From Cocos nucifera (lineage: Eukaryota; Streptophyta; Magnoliopsida; Arecales; Arecaceae), in contig QRFJ01001031.1 in NCBI GenBank assembly GCA_006176705.1, positions 248,001 through 312,000 on the forward strand: a DNA stretch of 64,000 nucleotides, written 5' to 3'. This document shows positions 44,858 to 57,237 of the stretch, piece by piece; position 1 is the stretch's first letter; each line of letters opens with the position of its first letter. The position numbers and the translations under genes are program-made. The notes beneath the pieces were generated by a model. The model did no database searches. It was given only the letters and a program-made list of their open reading frames with translations, and was not told the DNA's origin.

Positions 44858-45857
44858 NNNNNNNNNNNNNNNNNNNNNNNNNNNNNNNNNNNNNNNNNNN
44901 NNNNNNNNNNNNNNNNNNNNNNNNNNNNNNNNNNNNNNNNNNNNNNNNNNNNNNNNNNNNNNNNNNNNNNNNNNNNNNNNNNNNNNNNNNNNNNNNNNNN
45001 NNNNNNNNNNNNNNNNNNNNNNNNNNNNNNNNNNNNNNNNNNNNNNNNNNNNNNNNNNNNNNNNNNNNNNNNNNNNNNNNNNNNNNNNNNNNNNNNNNNN
45101 NNNNNNNNNNNNNNNNNNNNNNNNNNNNNNNNNNNNNNNNNNNNNNNNNNNNNNNNNNNNNNNNNNNNNNNNNNNNNNNNNNNNNNNNNNNNNNNNNNNN
45201 NNNNNNNNNNNNNNNNNNNNNNNNNNNNNNNNNNNNNNNNNNNNNNNNNNNNNNNNNNNNNNNNNNNNNNNNNNNNNNNNNNNNNNNNNNNNNNNNNNNN
45301 NNNNNNNNNNNNNNNNNNNNNNNNNNNNNNNNNNNNNNNNNNNNNNNNNNNNNNNNNNNNNNNNNNNNNNNNNNNNNNNNNNNNNNNNNNNNNNNNNNNN
45401 NNNNNNNNNNNNNNNNNNNNNNNNNNNNNNNNNNNNNNNNNNNNNNNNNNNNNNNNNNNNNNNNNNNNNNNNNNNNNNNNNNNNNNNNNNNNNNNNNNNN
45501 NNNNNNNNNNNNNNNNNNNNNNNNNNNNNNNNNNNNNNNNNNNNNNNNNNNNNNNNNNNNNNNNNNNNNNNNNNNNNNNNNNNNNNNNNNNNNNNNNNNN
45601 NNNNNNNNNNNNNNNNNNNNNNNNNNNNNNNNNNNNNNNNNNNNNNNNNNNNNNNNNNNNNNNNNNNNNNNNNNNNNNNNNNNNNNNNNNNNNNNNNNNN
45701 NNNNNNNNNNNNNNNNNNNNNNNNNNNNNNNNNNNNNNNNNNNNNNNNNNNNNNNNNNNNNNNNNNNNNNNNNNNNNNNNNNNNNNNNNNNNNNNNNNNN
45801 NNNNNNNNNNNNNNNNNNNNNNNNNNNNNNNNNNNNNNNNNNNNNNNNNNNNNNNNN
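44858..45857. other. assembly gap, exactly 1000 N
   Basis: A run of exactly 1000 N. This round number is a typical placeholder for a gap of unknown size. Left of it the sequence is C's 3' LTR; right of it is element A's right LTR again. Confidence 0.98.
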
Positions 45858-47313
45858 TTGATTTTTGAAAAGAAAAAAAAGAGTTTTGAAATAAAAGTGA
45901 AGTCAGAAAGCAAAAATTAAAGGGTGCAGAAATTTAAACTTGGTACTATGATCTACTAGTTAGATCTTAGCATCTACTTGTAATAAAATAAAGAACAATA
46001 ATTAAAGTATAAAAATTAAATTATAATAAAAATAAAGAGCATGAATTTAAAGAACATAAAATAAAACTTGCATTAATTAAAATTTTAGAATTTAAATACA
46101 TAAAATTTTAAAAAAATAAAATAGCCTAATCTCTGATCTTGGATCGGCATGGATGGAAAGATGATGTATAAGCCTAGCTTTTTCTCTCGACACCAATTGC
46201 CTCGAAGCAGCCATTAACCCAGAGCCTGACTTCACCCTATACCAAAGCTTCACCTTGATCGAAGACAATGAACTCTAGAGGCCTAGGGTCTTATTTATAG
46301 AGCTAGGAGGGCTAAAGAGTTTTCTTCTAGGCAATGTGGGACTAAGGAGCTCTTTGATCATTAAAATATAGAAAAATTTAAGTAAAAATTAGATTAAAAG
46401 GAGTTTTGATTGAATTCTACTACTCTAGATGAAATTTGGCCATTCAATAGAAATCTAATGGATCAAAAATCATCAAAATTCGATGCGTATCGGCCCAGAT
46501 CAGGTCGGATTAAATTCTAGCCATTGATCATGTTAATTAGTAGAAAATGTTAATTAGTAGAAAATCTAGTTTTCTGGCCATCGGATCGAGTTCTGTATGT
46601 TTTAATCAAGTCAAAAGCTTCCTGGACCATTGGATATTCACTGGCTAGTTTTCTGGCCATCGGATCGCGCTAGATCGCTGATGGAATTCGAATCAAATAC
46701 AAAAATAACCACCGCCGTTCAATCTTGGCCGCAATCAACTGGATCCATCCGATCCGCCTTTATTGTTGCCATGAACAACATAGATCGGCTGCACCATATA
46801 CTACAACCAATTAGCATTTCCTATCGCCGAGTGAAAAGTCTAAAATGTCCTATGAGTCATGATAGATTTTCTGTAAACCCTTTAAAGGTCTAGGTCCACC
46901 ATGTGTCGCTCCATGATTCGTCGGTTTCTGCTGAGCTGGCGGTTCACGCCTGGATCATGGACTGACTGATGGCTTTTGTAGCTGAGTCGGCTAATGTAGC
47001 TAGCTTGGTTTGGTGGCTTGGCTTGCGGAGCCGGCTAAGCCATTTTTCTTTTTTTATTTAATTTTTTTTATATTTAGAAATTCATATCTTTTTTATTTTA
47101 GCTCTATTTTGTTCAAAATTTATTTTATTATGATCATAAAAATAAACTCTTTCCATTGATTATAAAATTTTATTTTTTATTTTTTATTATTTTTTAATTA
47201 ATAAAAATATTAATTTCTCAAAAATATATATCAATTAATTAATAATTTTTAAAAATTAATATGAATTAATTGATAAATTAATAATTTTTTTGATAAATTT
47301 ATGGTACTTATCA
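45858..47313 (-). repeat. element A right LTR, second copy, start missing
   Basis: Matches 23393-24826. It begins directly at the gap edge and lacks the first 137 bp. It differs by a shorter poly-A run, a missing T and two small insertions (17 bp and 8 bp). The TATA box is at 46290-46299. Confidence 0.93.
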
Positions 47314-47318
47314 ATAAC

Positions 47319-47360
47319 CGTCAACAGGCTGATAATTGGCTTTGGGACATATTCCCAATA
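47319..47360 (-). repeat. solo LTR G terminal piece, second copy
   Basis: Identical to 24832-24873, with ATAAC before and GCCCC after. Confidence 0.8.
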
Positions 47361-47365
47361 GCCCC

Positions 47366-48176
47366 TTTATGGCATGTGCCCATAATGGATAGAGTTTGAT
47401 ATGGATCAAACTCTAGGAGGAAGAATCCTTGCGCCTAAACCTCCACCCTATCTATTTTGTGCGGCATTTTTAAGGGAGTTTTGGATGACAAAACTAGGTA
47501 GAGACTTGGTATTTGGTCTAGAATATTAGATTGAAATTTGATCTAATCAACCAAGCAAGTTGCTTGATTAATTGGGACACTAGGTAGCATAGGGTTCTCT
47601 ATAAGAACCCCTATGCCCTAAGGTTTCCTCATGCCCACATCACCATGCTGAAAGGCTGCCGCCTCCTCCACTTCCATGCCCTCCCTTCCTCTAGTCCTCT
47701 CCCTCTTCTCCATGCCCAAGAGTTGGGCATAAATTTGGCATAAGTTCCAAAGTATTTGGTGCACAGATTAGGCAATTAGACAACTAGTTTGTGGGATGAA
47801 GCATTGCCTTCGAAAGCTATTTTGAAGGATCTACCAAAAAATTTCAGATCTAAAGTTTTGACATCAAATCCAAAAGAAGAAGGCATCCAAAACCAGCCTG
47901 AGCGGACTCCGATAGAGGCCAGGCATATGCGTTGCTAGCTTTGGGACCTCAAGCTTCGGTAGATCATCGTTAGGATAATAGTTTACCATAAAAAGATAAT
48001 AAAGGTTGTTCCTGATTTAATTTTAATTTTTGATTTTAATATTAGATGATAAGGATCAGATCTGAGAACCCTTAGATATGATTAGAACTTGTAGAAATTT
48101 TTTTTAAAATTTTACTACAGATCTAACCAGATTAGATCAATTCTATGGTAGAAAAAAATATTTTTTCTATACTTGA
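47366..48176 (+). repeat. element E 3' LTR end, second copy
   Basis: Identical to 24879-25689. Confidence 0.72.
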
Positions 48177-48226
48177 AACTTAAAAAACTTATGAATGAAA
48201 TTATCCAGCTGAACTACATTCTCAAA

Positions 48227-49187
48227 CGAAGTAGAAGGCCACTGATTCTTAAACAGGAGGTTAACCTCATCCTAGTGAGGAGAAGGCCTTTGGTTCTTAA
48301 ATAAGAGGTTAATCTCATCCTAATGAAAGTGATGGCCTTTGGTTCTTAAATAAGAGGTTAACCTCATCCTAACAAGGATGAAGACCTTCGGTTCTTAAAT
48401 AGGAGGTTAACCTTGTCTTAACGAGGGTGAAGACCTCCGGTTCTTAAATAGGAGGTAATGGAGAGAGGCCCTTGCAATGATTCTTTTGTGCCCCAGCAAT
48501 CTTGTTAGGAACAGAAGGAGGACCTCATCCTAACAAGGATAATAGCCAACCACATCAAAAGTAGGAGGAGAATCTCATCCTGATATGGATGAAGATCCTT
48601 ATGAGGGATTGAAGGGCTCTAGTTCTTAAATATGAGGTAATGAGCAGAGGCCCTTACAATGTTCCTTTTGTGCCCCAGCAATCTTGTTGGGAACAGGAGG
48701 AGGACCTCATCCTAATAAGGATAATAGCTAACTATATCAAGAACAGGAGGAGAACCTCATCCTGATATGGATGAAGACCCTTACGAGAGATTGAAGACCT
48801 ATGGTTCTTAAATATGAGGTAACAGGAAGAAACCCTTGCAATGGCCTTTTAGTGCCTCGGCAATCTTTGAAAGAATAGGGGAAGGATCTCATCCTAATAA
48901 AGATAATAGCTAACCACATCATCAATAGAAGGAGAACCTCGTTCTGATATGGATGAAGACCCTTACGAGGGATTGAAGGTATGCCTTCAGTTCTTAAATA
49001 GGAGGTAACGGGGAGAGGCCCTTACAACAGCCCTTTTATATCCTAGCAATCTTATTAAAAATAGGAGGAGGACCTCATTTTAATAAGAATAATAGCTAAT
49101 CAAGTTAGGAATGGGAGGACCTCATCCTGACATGGATGAGGACCTTCAAAAGGGATCGATAGCCCTCGATTCTTAAATGAGAGGTTA
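48227..49187. repeat. two-level tandem repeat array, second copy
   Basis: Identical to 25740-26700, with the same 49-bp and about 182-bp periods. Array identity is notable because tandem repeats normally diverge fast between true duplicates. Confidence 0.9.
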
Positions 49188-49471
49188 ACCACAAGTATGA
49201 AAATTTTTTATTCTTAGATATATATTTGCTCCTAATCAAATCCAAGGACCCCTGTTCATAAACAAGGCAGACAAATATACAAGATATGGAGTAGAGGCTA
49301 TTGTTTCAAGACAATACTAATATCAGGCATGACAAGAAAATAAAGAGATCAACAAGCATCAAACTAAGATGTAGCCCAAAGGATAAAAAAATATTATTCC
49401 ATTAAAATTAAAAGTTTATTATATAGGTCCTCGAGATCAATTATAAAAAAAATGATAATATTCTATTTAGA

Positions 49472-50307
49472 ATCAGATTTCAGACTATCGACCCTAGCCA
49501 ACACGAGGGAATGCTTTAGATCTTCTATCTTCTCCTCGAGGTCTCGTCTTGCTACCAAGCTCTCGTCGAGCAATTTTTGAGATCTTCGGAAGTCTTCTTT
49601 TATTTTTCTTAGCCTCTTTCTCAAGACTATGGAATCAGCCTAAGCACCCTTCACTGTGCTTTCATTATAAGTTGTCTGAATCTTGAGCTGAAAGAGTTCG
49701 AACATACACTTTCTAAAATTCACTGAAAGATCCCTAAGGATTCTTGTCAAATAGGCGACTTCCTTTGGATCCCCTCTTGGCCCGGCCTAGATCCTGTCTG
49801 CCAACTATTTCTAGAGCCGCATCATCTCGGCATTCACCATTTTAAGCTTCCTCTTATAATCATCTATTTGCTCACACCATCTGATTTGATAGGAATTATA
49901 TGACCTCTCAGCATCTTGCAGCTACTTTTGAAGGTCGAAAATTTTTTTTGATCAGTCCCAACAAAATTCCACTTGACTTTAGACCCACGCCAAACCTCCC
50001 TCCAGTTGGTTAATTTTCTCTCTTCTTCACGGAGTTCAGCCACAAGAGAACAAACCTTGGCTGTCAGGGTCCAGGATTTTTTATTGACGCGCTTCCTAGT
50101 TTCTAAAAGCTCTTTGCTCAGATCGTTCTTCAGGGTAGTATACTCTTTGATGAACTACTTGGAGGATTGGCAAAGGTGATTAATTTCGATAGCAGTCTCA
50201 ACATAACTATTTTTTGATTTTAGGAGCTCCTCTTCAGTTTTCTTTAGCTTTTTACTAATATGGAGAACTTCTTTTCTTAACTCTTTATTAATGGCCTTCA
50301 AGGAGAT
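49472..50307 (-). pseudogene. decayed coiled-coil frame, second copy
   Basis: Identical to 26985-27820, including each stop and the frameshift at the A/T run. The 5' part is again missing at the B boundary. Confidence 0.6.
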
Positions 50308-53300
50308 TGATAAGTACCATAAATTCATCAATAAAAATAATAATTTATTAATTAATTTATCTTTATTTTTAAGAATTAAATACTTTTATTTATTATTTTT
50401 AGAAAATATATTCACCAACGAACAGAGCTCATTTTCTGGTTACAATGAAATTTGTTTGTAGCAAATCCAGTTTAAAATGACTCCGATATGAAGTTTTAAA
50501 GAATAAATAAATAAATAAATAAACTTGGTTCAAATATGCTGGTTCAGTTGAACTCGGCCTGATTTGCTAGCTCGGTCTGGTTGAGCGTAGCCTAGTCTGC
50601 CTACACATGTAAAGCCTAGCGCCAGCCCATGATGTGTGCCCAGCCCGAAAACCAGCAACCCATGGCCTGCATCTTTCCCCCAGCTAGATGTCAACATGAC
50701 ATCAAAATTCATGCGATCCATAGTGGACCGCTACAGTATTCGGTCCATCGTGGACCCTTAATAGTGCATAGCTAGAAATCATGATCTACAAGGTATTTCA
50801 ATAATTTTTGGCTGATGTGTCAGGAAACAATTGGCGGTGATCTTCATAGAGCTCGGTCCGGCGGTCCACAGGCATAGTAAAGGTGCAATCAGATGATCCA
50901 GAGAGCATTCAATCCAGATCCAATGGTCACAGTCTTTTCCTTCTTTGATTCAGTTCCCAGCTCCTTATTTCACCCAATCCAATGGCTTCGAATGCTCCAG
51001 GTGGTGATTTGATGACTGATAGAGCTCCTAACAATGATCAATCACCCAGGCATTAATCCAACAATCGAAAAACCTCCTGATTAAAGTGATCGAATGGCCA
51101 AAACTTAATTCAAGTTGATCTAGGCTATGATATGTAGGTTTTTGGTATTTTTTGGATTGTTGGATTCCTATTGAATGGCTAGACGACCTAGCACTCACAA
51201 AACTCGATCCAGGACACTATTTTAATTCAATTTTCATCCGCATTCCTCTATATACATGGTTCTATATACTATTTTGGTCCCATATTGGTTGATAGCGCTT
51301 ATTCCTCCTCTCCAACACCTGTTTAAGGATCCCCAGGCCTCCAGAACTCATTATCTTTGGTCATGGAAATGTGATGGTATAGGGTAGAGCCATGCTTGGG
51401 TTGAGGATGCTTCGAAGCAGATGGTGTCGAGAGGAAGAGCTGGTCTTCTACAGCATCTCAACGCCACCGCCAATCCAAGATCAAGATCAATGCCAGTTTT
51501 TATTTTTTTTCATGTCTTTTTAATTTCATATACTTAATTTTTTAAATATTACTTTTAATGCAAAATTTTGTTTATGCTCTTTAAAATTTTAGCTCTTTAT
51601 TTTTAATTATAATTTAATTTTTGCTCTTTACTTTTAGCTGCTCTTTATTTTTATTGCAAGTAGATGCTAAGATTTAACTAGTAGATCTTAGTACGAAGTT
51701 TAATTCTCTATACTATTTAATTTTTATTTTTTATTTATAATTTTATTTTTTTACTTCAACTTTATTTTTAAAACTTTTTTTTAATAAAAATCAAAGATCT
51801 CAAAACTAAAATACTGCCTTCTTTATGGATTCGATCCGACTCACTACTGTCTATATGCTTTTAATCATTTTTAAGAAGTCAGAATTAAATTGATTAGCAT
51901 GGTGTCCTAACAACAACATCGTGTTCTTATCAAGTTTTTGGTGTCATTATCGAAAAAGATAGGAACGTTAAATTTTTTAATTTTTTTAAATTTTTAATAA
52001 ATTAATTATAAATAAATTTTTAATTTCTTTAATTTTTTTATAAATATAGGTTACTAACTTTTTATATTTTTTTTGTAGAAAAAAAGAGAGAAAAAGCAAA
52101 AAAAAAGAAAAAGAAAGGTACCTTTCAAGTTTTCTTGGTAAGATCAATCCTAACCCTAAATATCTTCTTTTTTGTTATTATTTATTTTATTTTTAAATTA
52201 ATTTAAAAAATAACTACTTGAACCTAATTAAGAGCTTCATTACAAGAGTAGAAATATTAATTGCTTAGAGCATCCATCATATTAGATTTTTTTTATTTTT
52301 ATTTTTATTTTTTGGTGATCGCTGGAGATAAGGTAAGCTCCTCAAGTTCAATTAAGTTGCATGCATCTAATTTAGTTATATAATACCCCTTATCTAAAAG
52401 TGATTGTGCATATGTATCTTTAAATCAATTTAAGGATAACATCCAATTAAATAAGATAAGATGGGGATTTGATCATCCTTTCTTAGCCCACAAACCATCA
52501 ACCAGCATCCTGCATTGACCTAAGCCTTTAATTTTAAAATCAATTAGACATCGATCCTAGGAACTCGAGCTCATTAGGATAAGAAATCTTAAGAGTTGGA
52601 CCAAGTTAGGTTAGCCAGTTTGACTAGTGTCTAAGGCAAGTGGTTCAAGGACTACATCGTCAAAGAAGGTGGTTACTTAATTGGTTATGTTAGCTTACCT
52701 AGCTAAGATAATTGATGTCTAAAGAAAATAATGGGGGGACTCCCACCAATCTTATACTTATCTGGCCAGTTAAGTAGCTGATTTTATACTTGAAAGGCTT
52801 GAAGGTGATCCTGGCAATTAAGAGCTATCTAGATCTGCAATAATTCTTAGTTAGAATTGATTGCCTAACTTGATTGCTAGCTAAAATATGAAACCTAATG
52901 AAAACTAATTCTTCTTTCTCTTTTTAGTTCTAGAACTCCTTAGGATCTCTTCTTAAGAACTCCTCTCTCTTTCTTCTCCTTTTCTCCACAAAAAATAAAA
53001 TAAAATAAAAATAAATTATATTAAACTAAATTAAATTAAATCAAACTACATAAAAATTATAAAAAAATTATAAAAAATAATAAAAATTTTAAAAAATAAT
53101 AAAATAATAATAAAATAATAATAAATCTAAAAAAATGGTGAACCACATGTTATGGTTGCACTAGTATATGCATGGTAGAAGATCACTTTTTTTGATCTAG
53201 TTGAACCCAATCATAAAATTGAATGGCTGAACCATATTAAATCCAATAGTCAAATGACTGAAAATCTTAAAGAAATACCAAGATAGATGAAGAAATTTTT

Positions 53301-56300
53301 TATTCCTTCCATTTATAATCCTTCAAGTTGTATCCAGTTATCTGATATTCTTGTAACCCACTATGAGATCAAGCCGACTAAAATCTAGATGCTCTCATCC
53401 TTCTATGGGAACACCAATGAAGATATTTATAAGCATCTGGAAGAATTCTTAGAAATTTGCTCTATGGTGAAAATTCAAAATTTGACTAATGATGCTCTTA
53501 GACTAATCATATTCCTTTTATCATTAAAAGACAAAGTCAAGCACTAGCTTGGCACGATAGGAAGACCAATCAAAACTTGAGCTGAATTATAATATGAATT
53601 TCTTAAGAAATTTTATCCCATGGGCCGAACCAATACTATGAGGCAAGCTATCACTAGATTTGCTCAGCTTTCAGAGGAACAAATTCATAAGTCATGAGAA
53701 AGAATTAAAGAACTTCTTAGAAAATGCCCACACCATGGTCTATCTAAGTGGTAAATAGTTCAAGCTTTCTATGAAGGTTTAGGAGATCATTATAGATAGA
53801 TGGTAGATGCATCTTGTGGAGGTGCATTCATGAAAAAAAATGAGGATGAAGCCTATAGCTTGTTTAAAACTTTAAGTGAAAACTTAATTAATAGTGTTTT
53901 GTTATGTTTCTACCAAAAGTAGGTAGGAATCTATGATCCAGAATCTAATACTATGATTGATTTAAATCTGTTAAATAAAGTTGATCTTCTTACCCAAAAA
54001 CTAGATCAACTCCTTATTTTAGGTTAATAATCTCCTGCATAATTCACATCACCCTCTAATTATCAAAAGATTTGTTCTATCTATGCTAGCCCAACCCATC
54101 ATATAAGTAAATATTCTATAGTTGCATAATGTTTTTCTTTCATCCAAGAATAAGTCCAAGTTGCACAAGACTACTCCAAGCCGATTAATGATCCTTTTTC
54201 AAATTTATATAATCCAGATTGAAGGAACCACTCTAATTTTTCTTGGATATCCCAATAGACTCAGGCTCAGAGCTAAATTTCACTAGTGTAGAACTATCAA
54301 AATAGGCCCCAATATCAGAACTATACCTATAATAGTGATCAACCTAGTCAATTTATCCAGCCATTGCATTATAATCAACCATCATACCCACCTCCTCAAT
54401 AGACCAATTTAGCTGACGATAGATTTAACCAACTTCAATAATTAATTCTGACTCAACAACAATACATTGCCAGGCTAGAAACATAAATAGGATAATAGCT
54501 AAGTCTACCATGAGAAGAGAACTAGGTCAATTGCCAAACTTACCAATTTCAAATCCTATAAACAACCTACCTAATATCTACCAACCACCTAGATCAAATT
54601 ATCAATCTAATGTCCCACCTAAGAATCCTTAATTAGAAAATGCCAAAGTAATTTTTGAACCTAAAAGTTATAGGATTCTTATAGATCCATACCAAAATCA
54701 GGTGATATAGGTTAGTACTAATGCTAGCCAAAATAAAAATATAGAAAAACAGGTTAGTACTAAAACAAACCACATAGAAGAATCTGAGCCTAGAATTGGT
54801 ATTGATGCTGGTTCTAATTTGAATGAAACTGATAAAGAAAAGAAGAGAATAGATGAGTTATCCGAGACCTATAAACTTATAGTCCTGTTCCCTTTAGCCC
54901 TAAAAGCTAGTTCTTCTTATAAAAATCAAAGGACATATAATGAAAAGCTAATGGAGTTGTTTAAGCAAGATCATATTAATTTACCTCCCAAAAAAGGATT
55001 GCTTTTAGTATTTTTTCTGGTATCCATTATATCAAACTTAACTCCTAATCCAAAACTTAATTTATGAGCATTCTAGAAGAATAAATAGAAAAAATTCTTG
55101 ATAAACAAGGATCTAAGAATGGGATCACAAACTATCTTTTCATAATTAAAAAGTAAATCTATTAATAAAGGGATAAGAAATTATCTTTTTGAGATTGACA
55201 ATCCAAAATCATTAAAATTTATTAATTTAGTATTTGATACTAGATAGATAAGCTGCCTTGTATTTGGTTGAAGATAGTAAACTTAGCACTTATTGGAAAG
55301 CAACCTAATATTTAATTTTTTTCATCTAATTTATTTTTTTAGTTTATTATTTTAGGATATTTTGAACAAGATTGGAGGAAGAACCAAATTTTTAAAGGCA
55401 CATGCTGGATCGAAAATATATTAAGTCAGGTGTATTCTTTCTTATTTTTATTACATCCTTTATTTTTCTTCTCCATTGAGGATAATATCGATTAAGTTGG
55501 GGGGAAAGAATAATAAAAATTTTTTAAATTTAAAATCCTTGAAGTAGTTAGTATTTAGTTTTTAGATATCCGGTTATGCTTAAGAATTGAGTTGAACTAA
55601 AGCATTTATTTTAAAAAAATTGATGTATAGATCAGAAAATTTATGAGATATTGAAGGATCAAGTACTAAGAAAATTCAATAAAGAGTTAAGTCTAGAGCA
55701 TAAAATTTTTTTCTTTGAGTAATTCTATTTTTTTCTACTAGCACTAAAGAAGAGTCTATTTTTTATCAGCTTGTGTGGGATAATTATATGTTTCTTCATA
55801 AAAAATTATTATTTAAAAAAAATATTTATTTTCCATCGAGTAACTGGATCTCATTGCCTAAGTAAATAATGATATTGACATCAAAAAGTAGATAATATAA
55901 ATAAAAAAATATCAATAAATGAAGGATGAAAGTAGCAATACACTTGTCTATATAAAAGTTTAGATGACTTAGAGATAAAGGTAGGTCAATTTAGAAAAAA
56001 ATTTAGAAAAAATTGTTGTTCTTCACTTAAATTTTTATATTGATAAGTACTAATATCGCAATGACATACCACACTTATGCTCTACTAAACATCAATGGCT
56101 ATTTTAAAAATTATTTCATAAAATTCAAAACTCTAAAGTTAAAAAGTATTTAAAACTAAATTCTTTCTTTACTCGAGGATGAGCAAAGCTTAAGTTGAGA
56201 GGTATGATAAGTACCATAAATTCACCAATAAAAATAATAATTTATTTATTTATTTATTTTTATTTTTAAAATTTAAATACTTTTATTTATTATTGTTAGG

Positions 56301-57237
56301 ATATATGTTCATCAATAGAAATAGCTCATTTTTTTGGTCACAATGAAAAAAGTTTAGAGTAAATCTGATTTAAAATAACTTCGATATAAAGTTTTAAAGA
56401 AAAATATATAAAAATAAATAAATAAATCTGGTTCAAATCAGCCAGTTTAGTTGAACCCGGCCAGGTTTGCCAGCCCGATCCATTCAAGCGTGCCTAGTTC
56501 GCCCACATGCGTAAAGCCTAGCACCAGCCCACGATGCACACCTAGCCTGAAAACCAATTGCCCACAACCCGCTTCTCTCCCCCAGCCAAATGTCAGCATG
56601 ACATCAAAATCCATGCAGTCCACGATGGACGGCTATAGTATTTGGTCCATCGTGGACCCTTAATAGGTGCACAACTAAAAATCACGATCTATGAGGTATT
56701 TTGATAATTTTGGCTAGCATGTCAGGTGGCGATTGGCGGCGGTCATCATAGAGCTCGATCCAAGTGATCCATAGGCATAGTGAAGGTGCGATCAAATGAT
56801 CCAAAGAGCACCCGATCTAGATCCAATAGTCATGGTCTTTTCCTTCTTTTATTCGATTCTCAGCTCCTTATTTCACCCAATCCAATGGCTTCGGATGCTC
56901 CAGGTAGCAATCCGATGATTGATAGATCTCCTAACGATGATCAATCACCTAGACATTGATCTGACAGCCAAAAAACCTCCTGATCAAAGTGATCGAACGA
57001 TCAGAACTTAATCTGAGTGGATCTAGTCTATTATATATTGATTTTTGGTGTTTTTGGATCGTTGGATTCCTATTGAATGGCCAGACGACCCAGCACTCAT
57101 AAAACTCAATCTACGACATTGTCTTAATCCAATTTTCACCTAGATTCCTCCATATACATGGTTCTATATACTGTTTTGGTCCCATATTGGTTGATAGCAC
57201 TTATTCGTCCTCTCCAACACCTATTTACGGACCTCCA
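50308..57237 (+). mobile_element. gypsy-type element B, second copy
   Basis: 5' LTR 50308-51932, primer-site region 51933-51957, leader to 53143, gag remnant 53144-55067, polypurine tract 56187-56204, truncated 3' LTR 56205-57237. Identical to the first copy wherever I compared. Confidence 0.9.
53144..55067 (+). pseudogene. Athila/Tat-type gag of B, second copy
   Basis: Same broken frame as 30657-32580. The gag core lies at about 53402-53890, and the last open piece with ELFKQDHINLPP is 54819-55067. All stops are shared with the first copy. Confidence 0.82.

Noticed and set aside
44828..45913. 361-codon open frame on the minus strand
   Set aside because: It is almost all N from the 1000-N gap; only about 25 codons at the two ends are real bases, and they belong to two LTRs.
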